From assembly GCF_003664125.1 (NCBI RefSeq), contig NZ_RCCP01000001.1, positions 1,302,001 through 1,366,000 on the forward strand: DNA of 64,000 nucleotides. The letters run 5' to 3'. Numbering within the stretch: the first letter of the stretch is position 1; each line of letters begins with the position of its first letter. The notes beneath the pieces are model-generated. The model searched no databases and was not told where the DNA came from. It worked only from the letters and a program-made list of their open reading frames with translations. The position numbers and the translations under genes are program-made. Positions 16,870-25,543 of this stretch are shown one piece after another. This DNA comes from Planococcus citreus. GTDB taxonomy: Bacteria > Bacillota > Bacilli > Bacillales_A > Planococcaceae.

Positions 16870-16907
16870 CCATCACTCCTCAGTTGTTTTTAGTGTTCTA
16901 CTAGCTC

Positions 16908-16935
16908 AACGGAAGGGAGATCAGTTTAGATCACT
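16908..16935 (-). promoter_or_regulatory. Putative ECF-sigma promoter of the surface-protein gene
   Basis: On the minus strand AGTGATCTAAA and TTCCGTT are 21 bases apart start-to-start, identical to the sortase promoter, and lie about 40 bases before the ATG. Confidence 0.6.
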
Positions 16936-17032
16936 TTTTTTCAAAAAACTTTTTAAATTGTGGAAATCCATTCATTTCAGCGCTGGCATCAATGCTATGC
17001 TTGTTGAAATGAACGGAACAGGAGCTGAACTT

Positions 17033-17503
17033 ATGTCCCCTTGTTGTGAACAGGTCTTTCACCAGCTCGAGCTTGTGGTCGCATCGACCGTCGAATTGAT
17101 CTCATCTATAGAAGAAAGTGATTGGGAGATACGGCCGACTGACGGAAAATTTTCGATCGGCGAACTCATCGGCCACCTCGCCCTCATTTGCGAAGCGGAC
17201 TTGCGCATTGCAAACGGAGCCTCCGAATCGGAAATGAGCTCCTTTTACGGCTCCAAGCCGCTTCCATCCAAAGAACAAGCCATTATCGAATTGATGCAAG
17301 GCTTCGAACGGCTCAAAAACGTCTATCTTCCATTAAATGAAGGCCAGCTCCAAAAAATGCACACAGCGTATTGGGGCGTCAGCTATAGCCGGTTCGAATG
17401 GTTGCTGGAGATGCTTGTCCATCTCACCCATCACCGCGGCCAATTGCATTCGATGATCGTCCATAGCCTCGGCAAAGATCCCAAAACCGCCTTATTTGAA
17501 TGA
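17033..17503 (+). CDS. DinB/YfiT-like four-helix protein
   Basis: 156 residues. The DinB_2 fold is indicated by the helix pattern and by three histidines that normally hold a metal: one in IGHLALICEAD (about residue 44) and two in VHLTHHRGQLHS (about 132-136). Members include thiol (bacillithiol) transferases and stress-induced proteins of unknown substrate. The start at 17033 follows AGGAG by nine bases; the much longer upstream reading frame overlaps the divergent surface-protein gene and is rejected. Confidence 0.82.
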   Translation: MSPCCEQVFHQLELVVASTVELISSIEESDWEIRPTDGKFSIGELIGHLALICEADLRIANGASESEMSSFYGSKPLPSKEQAIIELMQGFERLKNVYLPLNEGQLQKMHTAYWGVSYSRFEWLLEMLVHLTHHRGQLHSMIVHSLGKDPKTALFE

Positions 17504-17599
17504 GCTTACAGAATCATGTATCTCTGAGCATACATTTTTTTGGTTTCGGGTATGGACAAAGACCTAACTGAAATCGTATAGAAAGCCAGGTGCATTCGT

Positions 17600-17899
17600 A
17601 TGTCTCCATTAACCGAACCCGATTTGTCCCGCATAAAAGAATTGAACCCCGATACGCTGGCACAGGAATTTCCCGTACGGCGCATGGTCGTCGAGACCAC
17701 CCTCTATTCAGCTTATTTTGTGCCAACGCATGGAACGGCCGGACCGCCTTACGATATCCTGATCATTGAACATCCACCTGCCACACCCATTTCGGCCTTT
17801 GTTTGGTGCCGGCGCATCCAAGGAAATGGCACCAAGTTGGAAGTCGTGAAAGAAATCACCAACGCCATCGAGTATATGCGAAGCCGTAGCAATAAGTGA
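17600..17899 (+). CDS. Small protein of unknown function
   Basis: 99 residues. Codon use is biased to G/C in third positions like the neighbours, and AGGTG lies eight bases before the ATG, so it is probably real. No motif is recognised; the protein is soluble and mixed alpha/beta (RRMVVETTLYSAYFVP, TKLEVVKEITNAIEYM). It lies between DinB and the c-di-GMP protein, in the same direction. It could be a regulatory or adaptor protein, but nothing in the sequence shows that. Confidence 0.65.
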   Translation: MSPLTEPDLSRIKELNPDTLAQEFPVRRMVVETTLYSAYFVPTHGTAGPPYDILIIEHPPATPISAFVWCRRIQGNGTKLEVVKEITNAIEYMRSRSNK

Positions 17900-17959
17900 T
17901 TTCGGGCAGGTGACAACATGAACATTTTTTATTTTTTCTATATTTTTTCCATAAATTTC

Positions 17960-17984
17960 TTTTAAATATAAGTCATATGGGTAT
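17960..17984 (+). promoter_or_regulatory. SigB-like promoter candidate ahead of the c-di-GMP protein
   Basis: TTTTAA, 13 bases, GGGTAT: one mismatch from the SigB consensus, 75 bases before the start. A separate TATAAT at 18017-18022 may be an alternative SigA -10 but has no clear -35. Confidence 0.4.
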
Positions 17985-18058
17985 TTTTTCTGTACTTTCG
18001 TACCGCTAACCTGGGGTATAATAGTCCCCATAATATGATTGCGAAAGGACTGTTCCCG

Positions 18059-21000
18059 ATGCCTCTCGAATTCGCACGTCTTGTGTTCATGGCATTTTCC
18101 GTCTTGACGGCCATTGCTGCCTCTTATATTGCCCTTCTTTTAATCGGCCGAATCGCTGACCAAAGCCGTACCCACCCGTTATGGTGGGTCGGCGGCAGCT
18201 CATTGGTCTTCGGAATGGGCATCTTTTCCATGCACTTTATCGGCATCTTGACTTACCATTCCGCGGCGCCCGTCCAGTACGATCCGGTATTGCTAAGCAT
18301 CTCCCTCCTCGGGGCAATCGGCGCTGCGTTTCCTGCCTTCTATGTGTTGCGCACATCCCAGCCGCCCAGAGCTCATTTGTATTTCAGCGGATTTTCCATC
18401 GGTTTCGGTGTTTTGTTCATGCACTATATCGGCAACGCCGCGGCCCAGGTTCCCGGAAATCCCCAATTCAATCTCGTGCCGTTTTTATTTTCTATAGCTG
18501 TTGCATTCGGCTTTTCGATCGCGGCTTTGCGCATTTTCTCGCGTAACCGCAAGCGTCCGGACTCCCCTGCAAGAAAACTCCTTAGTGCTACCATTCTCGG
18601 GACAATGATTTCTGCCGCTCACTTTATCGGCATGCAAGCGGTGAGCTACTCCACTTCAAGCACGGGGCCTGCATCGTTCACCAATATGGGACTCGCTTTT
18701 GTCGTATCGGCACTGATTTTACTATTGCTTGCAGTCGCCGGTTACCTTTCTTACCTCGACAGCAAGCAGTTGAGCAATGAACAGCGTTACCTAAAAAAAA
18801 TCCGTGAAAGCGAGCGCCGCTTCCGCAAGCTTGCTGAATTGTCGCCGGAAGCGATCGCCATCCATAGCGGCGGCAAGCTACTGTATGTCAACAATGCCTG
18901 CCTGCGAATGTTTGGCGAATTGGATGCCGAGCAATTGATTGGCACCAATGTACTCGATTATGTTCATCCCGACTACCATGAAACGGCTAAAACGCGCATT
19001 GAGTCGATGAATCGGGGCCTCAGCACCCCGCCTGCCGAACAATTGTGGATTACGCCGAAAGGAACCGTCCATGAAGTCGAGCTGACCGGCATGAGCATTG
19101 AATTCGAAGGCAATTCCGCTGTCCAGCTGTTGATCCGTGATATTACCGAACAGAAGAAAATTGCACGCGAACTCGAATTGAATCGGCAGCGTTATGAATC
19201 CTTGTTCCAAAACAATCCGGACGGCATTTTTTCAATGGATGATTCGGGCCGCTTGATGGACGTCAATGATTCGCTTGTCCGGCTGCTCGGCTATAGCCGG
19301 GAGGAATTGACCGAGAAAACCTTCCATACAATTGTGGAAAGTTGCCAGCTCGATACGACCGAAGTGAAGTTCCGCCTGGCGCTCGATGGCATCACGCAGA
19401 ATTACGAAACGGTTGCCACCCATAAGTCCGGTCACAGAGTGGCGCTGCGCATTACCAATATGCCCATCTTGACCGACGGCACCGTAACCGGCGTCTTTGG
19501 CATTGCAAAAGACATCTCCGCAGAAAAGCGGGCGCTTGCTTTGCTTGCTGAAAGCGAGGAAAAATACCGTTCATTATTCGACTACAACTTAGATGCGGTA
19601 TTTGAAATGGACATAGCCGGTCGTTTCGTCAATGCTAACGGGATGACGGAACAATTGAGCGACTATACCCGCGATGAACTGATCGGCATCGATTTTACGC
19701 CGCTGATTGCCGAAAGGCTGGAACGTGTCCAAGCGTTCTTCGCCTCAGCCCTGTCCGGTGAAGCCGTCAATTTTGAACAACGCATCAAGCGCAAAGACGG
19801 AGACATCATCGAAGTAGACATCAATGCCGTGCCAAAACGCAGAAACGGCGAAATCGACGGCGTGTTTGCGATTGTCCGTGATATCACTGAGAAGAAAGCA
19901 ACTGAACAAAAAGTAAATAACCTGGCTTTCACCGACCAGCTCACAGGACTGCCGAACCGCCACTGGTTTTACCAGAACATCCGCGAAGTGCTGTCGCGAA
20001 CTGAAGAGAACCAGCAGAAAATCGCTGTCCTGCTGGTCGATTTTGATGATTTCAAGAGTGTCAACGACCTCCTCGGCCACTTCGGCGGCGACCAATTCCT
20101 GAAAATTGTCGCCAACCGCATCCATTCCTGCCTTGGCCCGCATGACACCATTTCACGCTTTGGCGGCGATGAGTTCATCATCGTTTCCGAAAACACGGAT
20201 GAACCGCAAGCGCATGCACTAGCCCAGAAGATTCTGCAAGTGATGCGCGAGCCGGTTCAATTGCTCGGACAAGAATTCTCCGTCACTTTAAGCATCGGCA
20301 TTGCCGTCCAAACGGGATGCGAAAGCGACGGGGAAGAACTCATTAAAGAAGCCGACTTTGCCATGTATTCCGCCAAGGAAAACGGGAAAAATAATTTCCA
20401 GGTATTCACCCGCGAACTCGACAGTTTGATGACCCGCCGCAGCCAAATGGAACAGGCGCTGAAAAAAGCACTCGACGAACAGCAATTCACGCTTCATTAC
20501 CAGCCACAGATCAATTTGGCTAGCAGCGAAGTCCTTGGTTACGAGGCGTTGCTGCGCTGGCAATCGCCATTCGGCAATGTACCACCATCAGAGTTCATCC
20601 CGATTGCAGAAGAAACCGGCCTGATCGTGCCGATCGGTGAATGGGCGCTTCGCCAGGCATGCCGTGACGCAAAAGAGTTCTGCGCACTCGGCCAGGCAGC
20701 GGAGAAAATTTCCGTCAATGTCTCGGCGCGCCAATTCAAGGACCCTGACTTCAGCGAAAAAGTGCGTGCGATCTTCGTACAGGAAAACACAGACCCAAGC
20801 CGCTTCGAAATCGAGATCACCGAAAGTGTCATGCTCGACATTGAACAATCTGCCCGCATCATTTGCGAGCTGAAAGCACTCGGTTTGCGCATCGCCATCG
20901 ATGATTTCGGCGCCGGCTATTCTTCGCTGAACGTCGTGAAAAACGTCGAAATCGATACATTGAAAATCGATAAATCCTTGATCGATGAAGTGCTCATTAA

Positions 21001-21232
21001 CCGGCGCAATTTGTTCATCCTCGCGGCCATCATTGAGGTCGGAAAAAACCTCGATGCCCGCATTGTCATCGAGGGCATCGAACTTGAAGAGCAGGCAGAA
21101 CTTTTGCAGCCCTTTGGCATCGTAGGGCAAGGCTATTTGTTCAGCCGGCCTCTGCCGCCGGGAAGCCTCGACGCCTTTCTCAATGAGTCCAAATATATCG
21201 CGGCAAGAACTGCAGCGAAGCTACTGGAATAA
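18059..21232 (+). CDS. MHYT-PAS-PAS-PAS-GGDEF-EAL cyclic-di-GMP enzyme
   Basis: 1057 residues. An N-terminal seven-helix MHYT sensor has three motifs (MHFIGI, MHYIGN, and AHFIGM in place of MHFIGM), thought to sense O2, CO or NO through copper. Three PAS domains follow (about 245-360, 370-485, 490-610), then GGDEF (about 625-790) with intact RFGGDEF near residue 700, and EAL (about 805-1050) with YEALLRW, NVSARQF, ITES, DDFGAGYSSL, IDKSLID and EGIE all present. Both synthase and phosphodiesterase look catalytically competent. The inhibitory RxxD site before GGDEF is absent (GPHD). AAAGGA precedes the chosen ATG; an in-frame ATG eight codons earlier lacks an SD. Confidence 0.93.
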   Translation: MPLEFARLVFMAFSVLTAIAASYIALLLIGRIADQSRTHPLWWVGGSSLVFGMGIFSMHFIGILTYHSAAPVQYDPVLLSISLLGAIGAAFPAFYVLRTSQPPRAHLYFSGFSIGFGVLFMHYIGNAAAQVPGNPQFNLVPFLFSIAVAFGFSIAALRIFSRNRKRPDSPARKLLSATILGTMISAAHFIGMQAVSYSTSSTGPASFTNMGLAFVVSALILLLLAVAGYLSYLDSKQLSNEQRYLKKIRESERRFRKLAELSPEAIAIHSGGKLLYVNNACLRMFGELDAEQLIGTNVLDYVHPDYHETAKTRIESMNRGLSTPPAEQLWITPKGTVHEVELTGMSIEFEGNSAVQLLIRDITEQKKIARELELNRQRYESLFQNNPDGIFSMDDSGRLMDVNDSLVRLLGYSREELTEKTFHTIVESCQLDTTEVKFRLALDGITQNYETVATHKSGHRVALRITNMPILTDGTVTGVFGIAKDISAEKRALALLAESEEKYRSLFDYNLDAVFEMDIAGRFVNANGMTEQLSDYTRDELIGIDFTPLIAERLERVQAFFASALSGEAVNFEQRIKRKDGDIIEVDINAVPKRRNGEIDGVFAIVRDITEKKATEQKVNNLAFTDQLTGLPNRHWFYQNIREVLSRTEENQQKIAVLLVDFDDFKSVNDLLGHFGGDQFLKIVANRIHSCLGPHDTISRFGGDEFIIVSENTDEPQAHALAQKILQVMREPVQLLGQEFSVTLSIGIAVQTGCESDGEELIKEADFAMYSAKENGKNNFQVFTRELDSLMTRRSQMEQALKKALDEQQFTLHYQPQINLASSEVLGYEALLRWQSPFGNVPPSEFIPIAEETGLIVPIGEWALRQACRDAKEFCALGQAAEKISVNVSARQFKDPDFSEKVRAIFVQENTDPSRFEIEITESVMLDIEQSARIICELKALGLRIAIDDFGAGYSSLNVVKNVEIDTLKIDKSLIDEVLINRRNLFILAAIIEVGKNLDARIVIEGIELEEQAELLQPFGIVGQGYLFSRPLPPGSLDAFLNESKYIAARTAAKLLE

Positions 21233-21271
21233 AAAAGGCGTGCAGCCGGATAAGCTGCGCGCCTTTTTCTT
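21233..21271 (+). terminator. Terminator after the c-di-GMP protein
   Basis: AAAAAAGGCGTGCAGC, loop, GCTGCGCGCCTTTTTCTT; A and T runs on both flanks, so it may also serve the convergent gene. Confidence 0.8.
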
Positions 21272-21277
21272 ATTCAG

Positions 21278-22336
21278 TTAATCTTTGCGTGTGTATTTGC
21301 GCACTGCCGGCAAAATTTCCGACGACAATAAATCCAGATTGCGCTCGAGGCGCTCCATCGGCACTCCACCGAAATCCATCTGTGCGATATAGCGCTGATG
21401 CCCGTAGAGTTCGTGCTGGTAAAGAATCTTTTCGATGATTTGCTGCGGGCTGCCGATATTCATGACGCTTTCTTTCGTCGCGCCGTGCTGGAATGCTTCT
21501 TGTGGATAACCGCGGCCATTGGTTTTGACCATCCCTTTATCCACATGTGGATAATATTCCGCAAGTGCCTGCTGCGTCGTTTCGGCGGCGTTGAAGAAGC
21601 CGGCTGTCGCAACCGGCAATTGCGCTGCGTCGTATCCTGCTTCTGTCGCGGCATTGCGGTAGGCATCGATAGTCATCTTGAACGTCTCCGCCGGGCCGCC
21701 GAGCGTCGCGAGCATCATCGGCACGCCGGCCTGCCCCGCTTTGACGGCGCTTGACGGGTGTCCCCCGACTGCACGCCAAATAGGCAGCCTGCCGCTTTCC
21801 GGACGCGGCAAAATCTGTGCATCTTTCAATGATGCACGGAATCGGCCGTTCCAGTTGACGGTTTCTTGTTCATTGATTTCCAGTAACAGCTTGAATTTCT
21901 CTTCATACAATTCCTCATAATAGCGGATGTCGTAGCCAAGCAAATCGAACAACCCGACACGCGATGCACGCCCGGCGATGATTTCCGCGCGCCCTTCCGA
22001 GATCAAATCGATTGTCGCGAAATCCTCGAAAACGCGCACCGGGTCAGATGTGGAAATGATCGTCGAAGAACTCGACACTTTGATTTTTTCGGTTGCCTGC
22101 GCAATCGCCGAGAGGACGACTGAATGCGCTTGCGTCGCGAAATATTCCTGATGGCTTTCGCCGACGCTGAAAAAGTCGACGCCTGCCTGTTCGGCAAGCT
22201 GCGCGAAGCGGATGATTTCGCGGACCCGCTCCCCTTCCGATTGCCGTTTTCCTGTATGTGGGTCCGGCAAATGATCGCCGAGTGTATAGATGCCGAACTC
22301 GAGGCCGTTGTTCGGATTGATGCGGTATTGTTCCAT
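21278..22336 (-). CDS. LLM-class flavin-dependent oxidoreductase (luciferase-like)
   Basis: 352 residues of a bacterial luciferase-like TIM barrel. Family landmarks are LEFGIYTLGDHLPDPHTG at the N-terminus, the AEQAGVDFFSVGESHQEYFA segment, and a SEGRAEIIAGRASRVGLFDL loop. Such enzymes use reduced flavin (FMN or F420) to oxidise small organic compounds, sometimes in sulfonate or alkane use; the substrate cannot be told here. GGACGGAG precedes the ATG at 22336 by three or four bases; the longer frame upstream has no SD. It is transcribed alone. Confidence 0.88.
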   Translation of the reverse strand: MEQYRINPNNGLEFGIYTLGDHLPDPHTGKRQSEGERVREIIRFAQLAEQAGVDFFSVGESHQEYFATQAHSVVLSAIAQATEKIKVSSSSTIISTSDPVRVFEDFATIDLISEGRAEIIAGRASRVGLFDLLGYDIRYYEELYEEKFKLLLEINEQETVNWNGRFRASLKDAQILPRPESGRLPIWRAVGGHPSSAVKAGQAGVPMMLATLGGPAETFKMTIDAYRNAATEAGYDAAQLPVATAGFFNAAETTQQALAEYYPHVDKGMVKTNGRGYPQEAFQHGATKESVMNIGSPQQIIEKILYQHELYGHQRYIAQMDFGGVPMERLERNLDLLSSEILPAVRKYTRKD

Positions 22337-22495
22337 TTTCTCCGTCCTTTCGCCTTGCGTTTTCCCAATCCTTTTCAGTATAACGGTACGCACGACGGTG
22401 TGGAAATCATCCATTCGGCTGAAAAGAGGGAGGAGAAGAGCCCGATCCTGCTGAACTAGTTAGAGAAGAAAGTTACAGCATTAGGAGGCCAATAG

Positions 22496-23776
22496 ATGAA
22501 AAAATGGACAGCCGCCGCATTGGTGCTTGCAGGAATCCTGCTCGCTGCCGGATGTTCCGGCGATAACAACGAAGACACAGCAGAAAGTGCAACGCCTTCG
22601 AAAATCGATGGGTTTTGGCAAGGCGCGATTGAAGTTCCAGGACAGCCAATTCCGTTTTCGATTGAATTCGCTGGAGACAAAGGCACCTTAAGCATTCCGC
22701 TGCAAGGAGTCGAAAACTATCCGTTATCGACCATCAAATTCGATGACCCCGAAGTGGCTTTTGACCTTACCTTGCAAGGCGAACGCTTGGTGTTCGAAGG
22801 CACACTGGAATCGGAAAAACTCACCGGCCAGATGACGCAGCAAAACCAGAAATTCTCTTTTGAACTCGAACGCGGCGAAAAAGAACAAGCCGCCGATCCC
22901 GAGAAAATCATCGAAACAAAAGTCGAGGGCGGCATGATGCAAGGGCTCGAAGAAATTCCGGAAACTGGCGGGCCCCATCCCGTAGCGATATTGATTGCCG
23001 GGTCCGGCCCGACCGATAAAGATGGCAACTCGCTGGCTCTCTCCGGCAAAAACAATAGCCTGAAGATGCTCGCAGAAGATCTCAAGGCGGAAGGCATTGC
23101 CGTGATCCGCTACGATAAACGCGCAATTGGCGATAACCGTTCGCTTGCCGTACAGGAATCGGATTTGCGTTTTGACGATTACGTTCAGGATGCAGCCGCA
23201 TGGGTGCGCTTTGCGAAGGCGGACGAGCGCTTCTCGAAAGTCGCCGTCATCGGCCATAGTGAAGGAGCGCTCGTCGGGCTCGCCGCAGCCAATCAAGAAG
23301 GCGTCGATTCCTATGTATCGCTGACGGGCGTCGGGCGCACAGCAGATGAATTATTGAAAGAACAGCTCAGTACTTTGCCTGCCGCACAATTCGAGGAAGC
23401 ACAAAAGATTCTCGAGCAACTTGCGCAAGGTGAAACGGTAGACGATGTAAGCCCGGAACTGCAGCAAGTGTTCCGCCCATCCGTTCAGCCTTATCTCCAG
23501 TCATGGATGGCGTATGATCCGATCGAACAAGTCGAAAAGCTCGACGCGGAGGCATTATTTGTCGGCGGCACGCGCGATTTGCAAGTGCCGGTACGGGATG
23601 CAGAACTGCTCCACGAAGCGAAACCCGGTTCCAAACTGCTCATCGTCGATGGCATGAATCACGTCTTGAAACAAGTACCGGATGACCAAGAAGCGAATAT
23701 GGCTGCTTATGCCGATCCGGAATTGCCGCTCGCTGACGGTTTAGTGAATCGAATCGCGGAGTTTTTGAAAAATTGA
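22496..23776 (+). CDS. Lipoprotein alpha/beta hydrolase
   Basis: 426 residues. A lipoprotein signal ends in LAAGC (Cys about residue 20), so the enzyme is tethered to the outer face of the membrane. Residues 35-130 form a beta-rich N-terminal domain. The hydrolase fold follows, with GSGPTDKDGNS, nucleophile elbow GHSEGA (Ser about 258), Asp in LFVGGTRDLQVP and His in DGMNHVLK. The layout is like serine aminopeptidase/S9-type esterases found in Bacillales. AGGAGG precedes the ATG by seven bases. Substrate unknown. Confidence 0.87.
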   Translation: MKKWTAAALVLAGILLAAGCSGDNNEDTAESATPSKIDGFWQGAIEVPGQPIPFSIEFAGDKGTLSIPLQGVENYPLSTIKFDDPEVAFDLTLQGERLVFEGTLESEKLTGQMTQQNQKFSFELERGEKEQAADPEKIIETKVEGGMMQGLEEIPETGGPHPVAILIAGSGPTDKDGNSLALSGKNNSLKMLAEDLKAEGIAVIRYDKRAIGDNRSLAVQESDLRFDDYVQDAAAWVRFAKADERFSKVAVIGHSEGALVGLAAANQEGVDSYVSLTGVGRTADELLKEQLSTLPAAQFEEAQKILEQLAQGETVDDVSPELQQVFRPSVQPYLQSWMAYDPIEQVEKLDAEALFVGGTRDLQVPVRDAELLHEAKPGSKLLIVDGMNHVLKQVPDDQEANMAAYADPELPLADGLVNRIAEFLKN

Positions 23777-23814
23777 TTGATCGCAAGTAATGAACTTCCT
23801 TTAAAAAATAACCA

Positions 23815-23855
23815 TAAAAATCCGGCTGAACCGAAAAGTTCAGCCGGATTCTTTT
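23815..23855. terminator. Bidirectional terminator
   Basis: AAAAATCCGGCTGAAC, loop, GTTCAGCCGGATTCTTTT between the convergent hydrolase and ABC permease genes. Confidence 0.85.
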
Positions 23856-24564
23856 ATTGGTCCATTAAGCGCTTTTTATAAAGGACAAACGAAATGATGG
23901 TCACCACGATTGTCCATACCGCGATAATCACAAGCGGCTTGGCCAAATCACCAGAAGCCGCTCCGACTTCCATAGCCATTAGCAATTCACTCAATTGGCT
24001 GCTCGGCAAATAGCGCAGCACTTCCAAAAATGGATACTGTTCTTCAAACGACAATGCAAACGGCCCAGCCGTGAAGATGATCAATACCGGAAACACCGAT
24101 AGCGAGGCTTCCAGCAAAGTCTTTGAGTACAATCCGCAAATCGTCCCGATCGCTGTATAAAGCAGGATGGAAATCCCGAGCGCCGCCGTCAACAGCAACA
24201 CATTCGAGGTCTCGTAGCCGAATAAGTAGGTGGTGAACGCCAGGACGGCCGCAGAAATAAGAAACACCAGCGCACTTTTGCCGATTAGCACATCGAGCAT
24301 CGAAGCCGGGGTCATCATGAGCGAACGCAGCGTATTGCGCTCTTTCTCCTCGGCGATCAAACACGCCTGCACAAAACTAGTAAGCATCGCTAGTGAAAAA
24401 TTCATGATGAACGCGTAGATCGCCGCTTGATCGCCGGCTTCCGTCCGGTAGAGGAGCGCAAAGACAATCGGGAACACAATCATGATTGATACCGCATAGT
24501 TTCTCGAAAATTCCTTATAATCTTTGATGAAAATGGCTTGGATGCGCTTCAGTGATACGTTCAT
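23854..24564 (-). CDS. ABC-2 type transporter permease
   Basis: 236 residues with six hydrophobic segments. The EEKERNTLRSLMMTPAS loop, typical of ABC-2 export permeases, lies after the second segment. It works with the ATPase encoded just upstream: the genes overlap by 4 bp (ATGA), implying coupled translation. GGGGAG precedes the ATG. The exporter's substrate is unknown; self-contained ABC-2 pairs next to LytTR regulators often act on antimicrobial peptides or signals. Confidence 0.88.
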   Translation of the reverse strand: MNVSLKRIQAIFIKDYKEFSRNYAVSIMIVFPIVFALLYRTEAGDQAAIYAFIMNFSLAMLTSFVQACLIAEEKERNTLRSLMMTPASMLDVLIGKSALVFLISAAVLAFTTYLFGYETSNVLLLTAALGISILLYTAIGTICGLYSKTLLEASLSVFPVLIIFTAGPFALSFEEQYPFLEVLRYLPSSQLSELLMAMEVGAASGDLAKPLVIIAVWTIVVTIISFVLYKKRLMDQ

Positions 24565-25406
24565 ACCAATTCACTCCCCGTCAGTTTAATGAAAATATCG
24601 CCCAGGCTCAGCTCATTCGTATACATGCGGTCGATTTGCCCGCGGCTCATCCACCCGGCGATGGCCGCTGCCGAATCCTCGTCCATCGACAGGCGCTCTT
24701 TTTCTCCGGACGTCAATTCCACGGTCAGCGTGCCGTCGCGATGTATTTTTTTCAATTCATCAGGGGCCCCGATCGCACGAATCTCCCCTTTATGCAAAAT
24801 CGCCACGCGTTCACACAGCGATTCCGCTTCCGTCATATCATGGGTCGTCAAAAAGATCGTCGTCCCCCGTTCATTCAAATAGCGCAAGCCTTTATGGATA
24901 TGTGCCGTGTTGACCGGGTCGAGCGCGGACGTCGGCTCATCCAAAAACAGCAGTTCCGGCTCATGGATGATCGCGCACGCCAACGTGACGCGCTGGCGCA
25001 TCCCTTTCGACAGCACACTGACCCGCTTTTTGCGGTCGGTATTCAAATTGACGAAATGCAGCACTTGGTCAATGGACGATTTCGGCAAATCATATAAACG
25101 CCGAAACACATCCAGGTTCTCTTCAATAGATAAACGCTCATACAAACCGCTATTATCGGTCAAGATGCCGAAGCGCCGTTTCTGGGCGGTTTTTTGCATC
25201 ATTCTAGACGGCATCTCCATCACGGCAGCATGCCCGTCCGTTGCTTCCAATTGGGCAGTCAAAATCTTGAGCAAGGTCGTTTTTCCGGAACCGCTCGGCC
25301 CAAGAAAGCCGAAAATCTCTCCTTTTGGAATTTCGAAGGATACATCTTTTAAAGCCATATTGCCGCCAAATGCTTTTTGGATATTCTGTACCGAAATTGC
25401 ATTCAT
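24561..25406 (-). CDS. ABC transporter ATP-binding protein
   Basis: 281 residues. Walker A GPSGSGKTT (about residue 36), signature LSKGMRQR, and Walker B LLFLDEPTSALDP are intact, with a switch His in LTTHDMTEAE. The C-terminal ~70 residues carry the extra domain common in drug or peptide exporters. The ATG at 25406 follows AAGGAG by eight bases; an in-frame GTG three codons earlier lies inside the SD region and is rejected. Candidate LytTR-type operator repeats lie 75-105 bases upstream. Confidence 0.92.
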   Translation of the reverse strand: MNAISVQNIQKAFGGNMALKDVSFEIPKGEIFGFLGPSGSGKTTLLKILTAQLEATDGHAAVMEMPSRMMQKTAQKRRFGILTDNSGLYERLSIEENLDVFRRLYDLPKSSIDQVLHFVNLNTDRKKRVSVLSKGMRQRVTLACAIIHEPELLFLDEPTSALDPVNTAHIHKGLRYLNERGTTIFLTTHDMTEAESLCERVAILHKGEIRAIGAPDELKKIHRDGTLTVELTSGEKERLSMDEDSAAAIAGWMSRGQIDRMYTNELSLGDIFIKLTGSELV

Positions 25407-25480
25407 GTGCGCCACTCCTTTTCGTTGATGACACCAGCATAGTCAGAAAAAGGAGCAACCGCTTTGTGATTCCGCTAATA

Positions 25481-25509
25481 TGTACCATTTCCCGGCCGAA
25501 CTGTACCGT
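25481..25509 (-). promoter_or_regulatory. Candidate LytTR operator upstream of the ABC operon
   Basis: On the minus strand ACGGTACAG and ATGGTACAT are nine-base direct repeats separated by 12 bases (21 start-to-start), the spacing used by LytTR regulators. They lie between the LytTR gene and the ABC operon. Confidence 0.45.
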
Positions 25510-25543
25510 GAAATCCGTGATTCGGCGATTATTTCCCGGGAAA

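Noticed and set aside
16715-17032. Long N-terminal extension of the DinB gene
   Set aside because: It would overlap the divergent surface-protein gene and its promoter; the conserved domain and a good SD mark the start at 17033.
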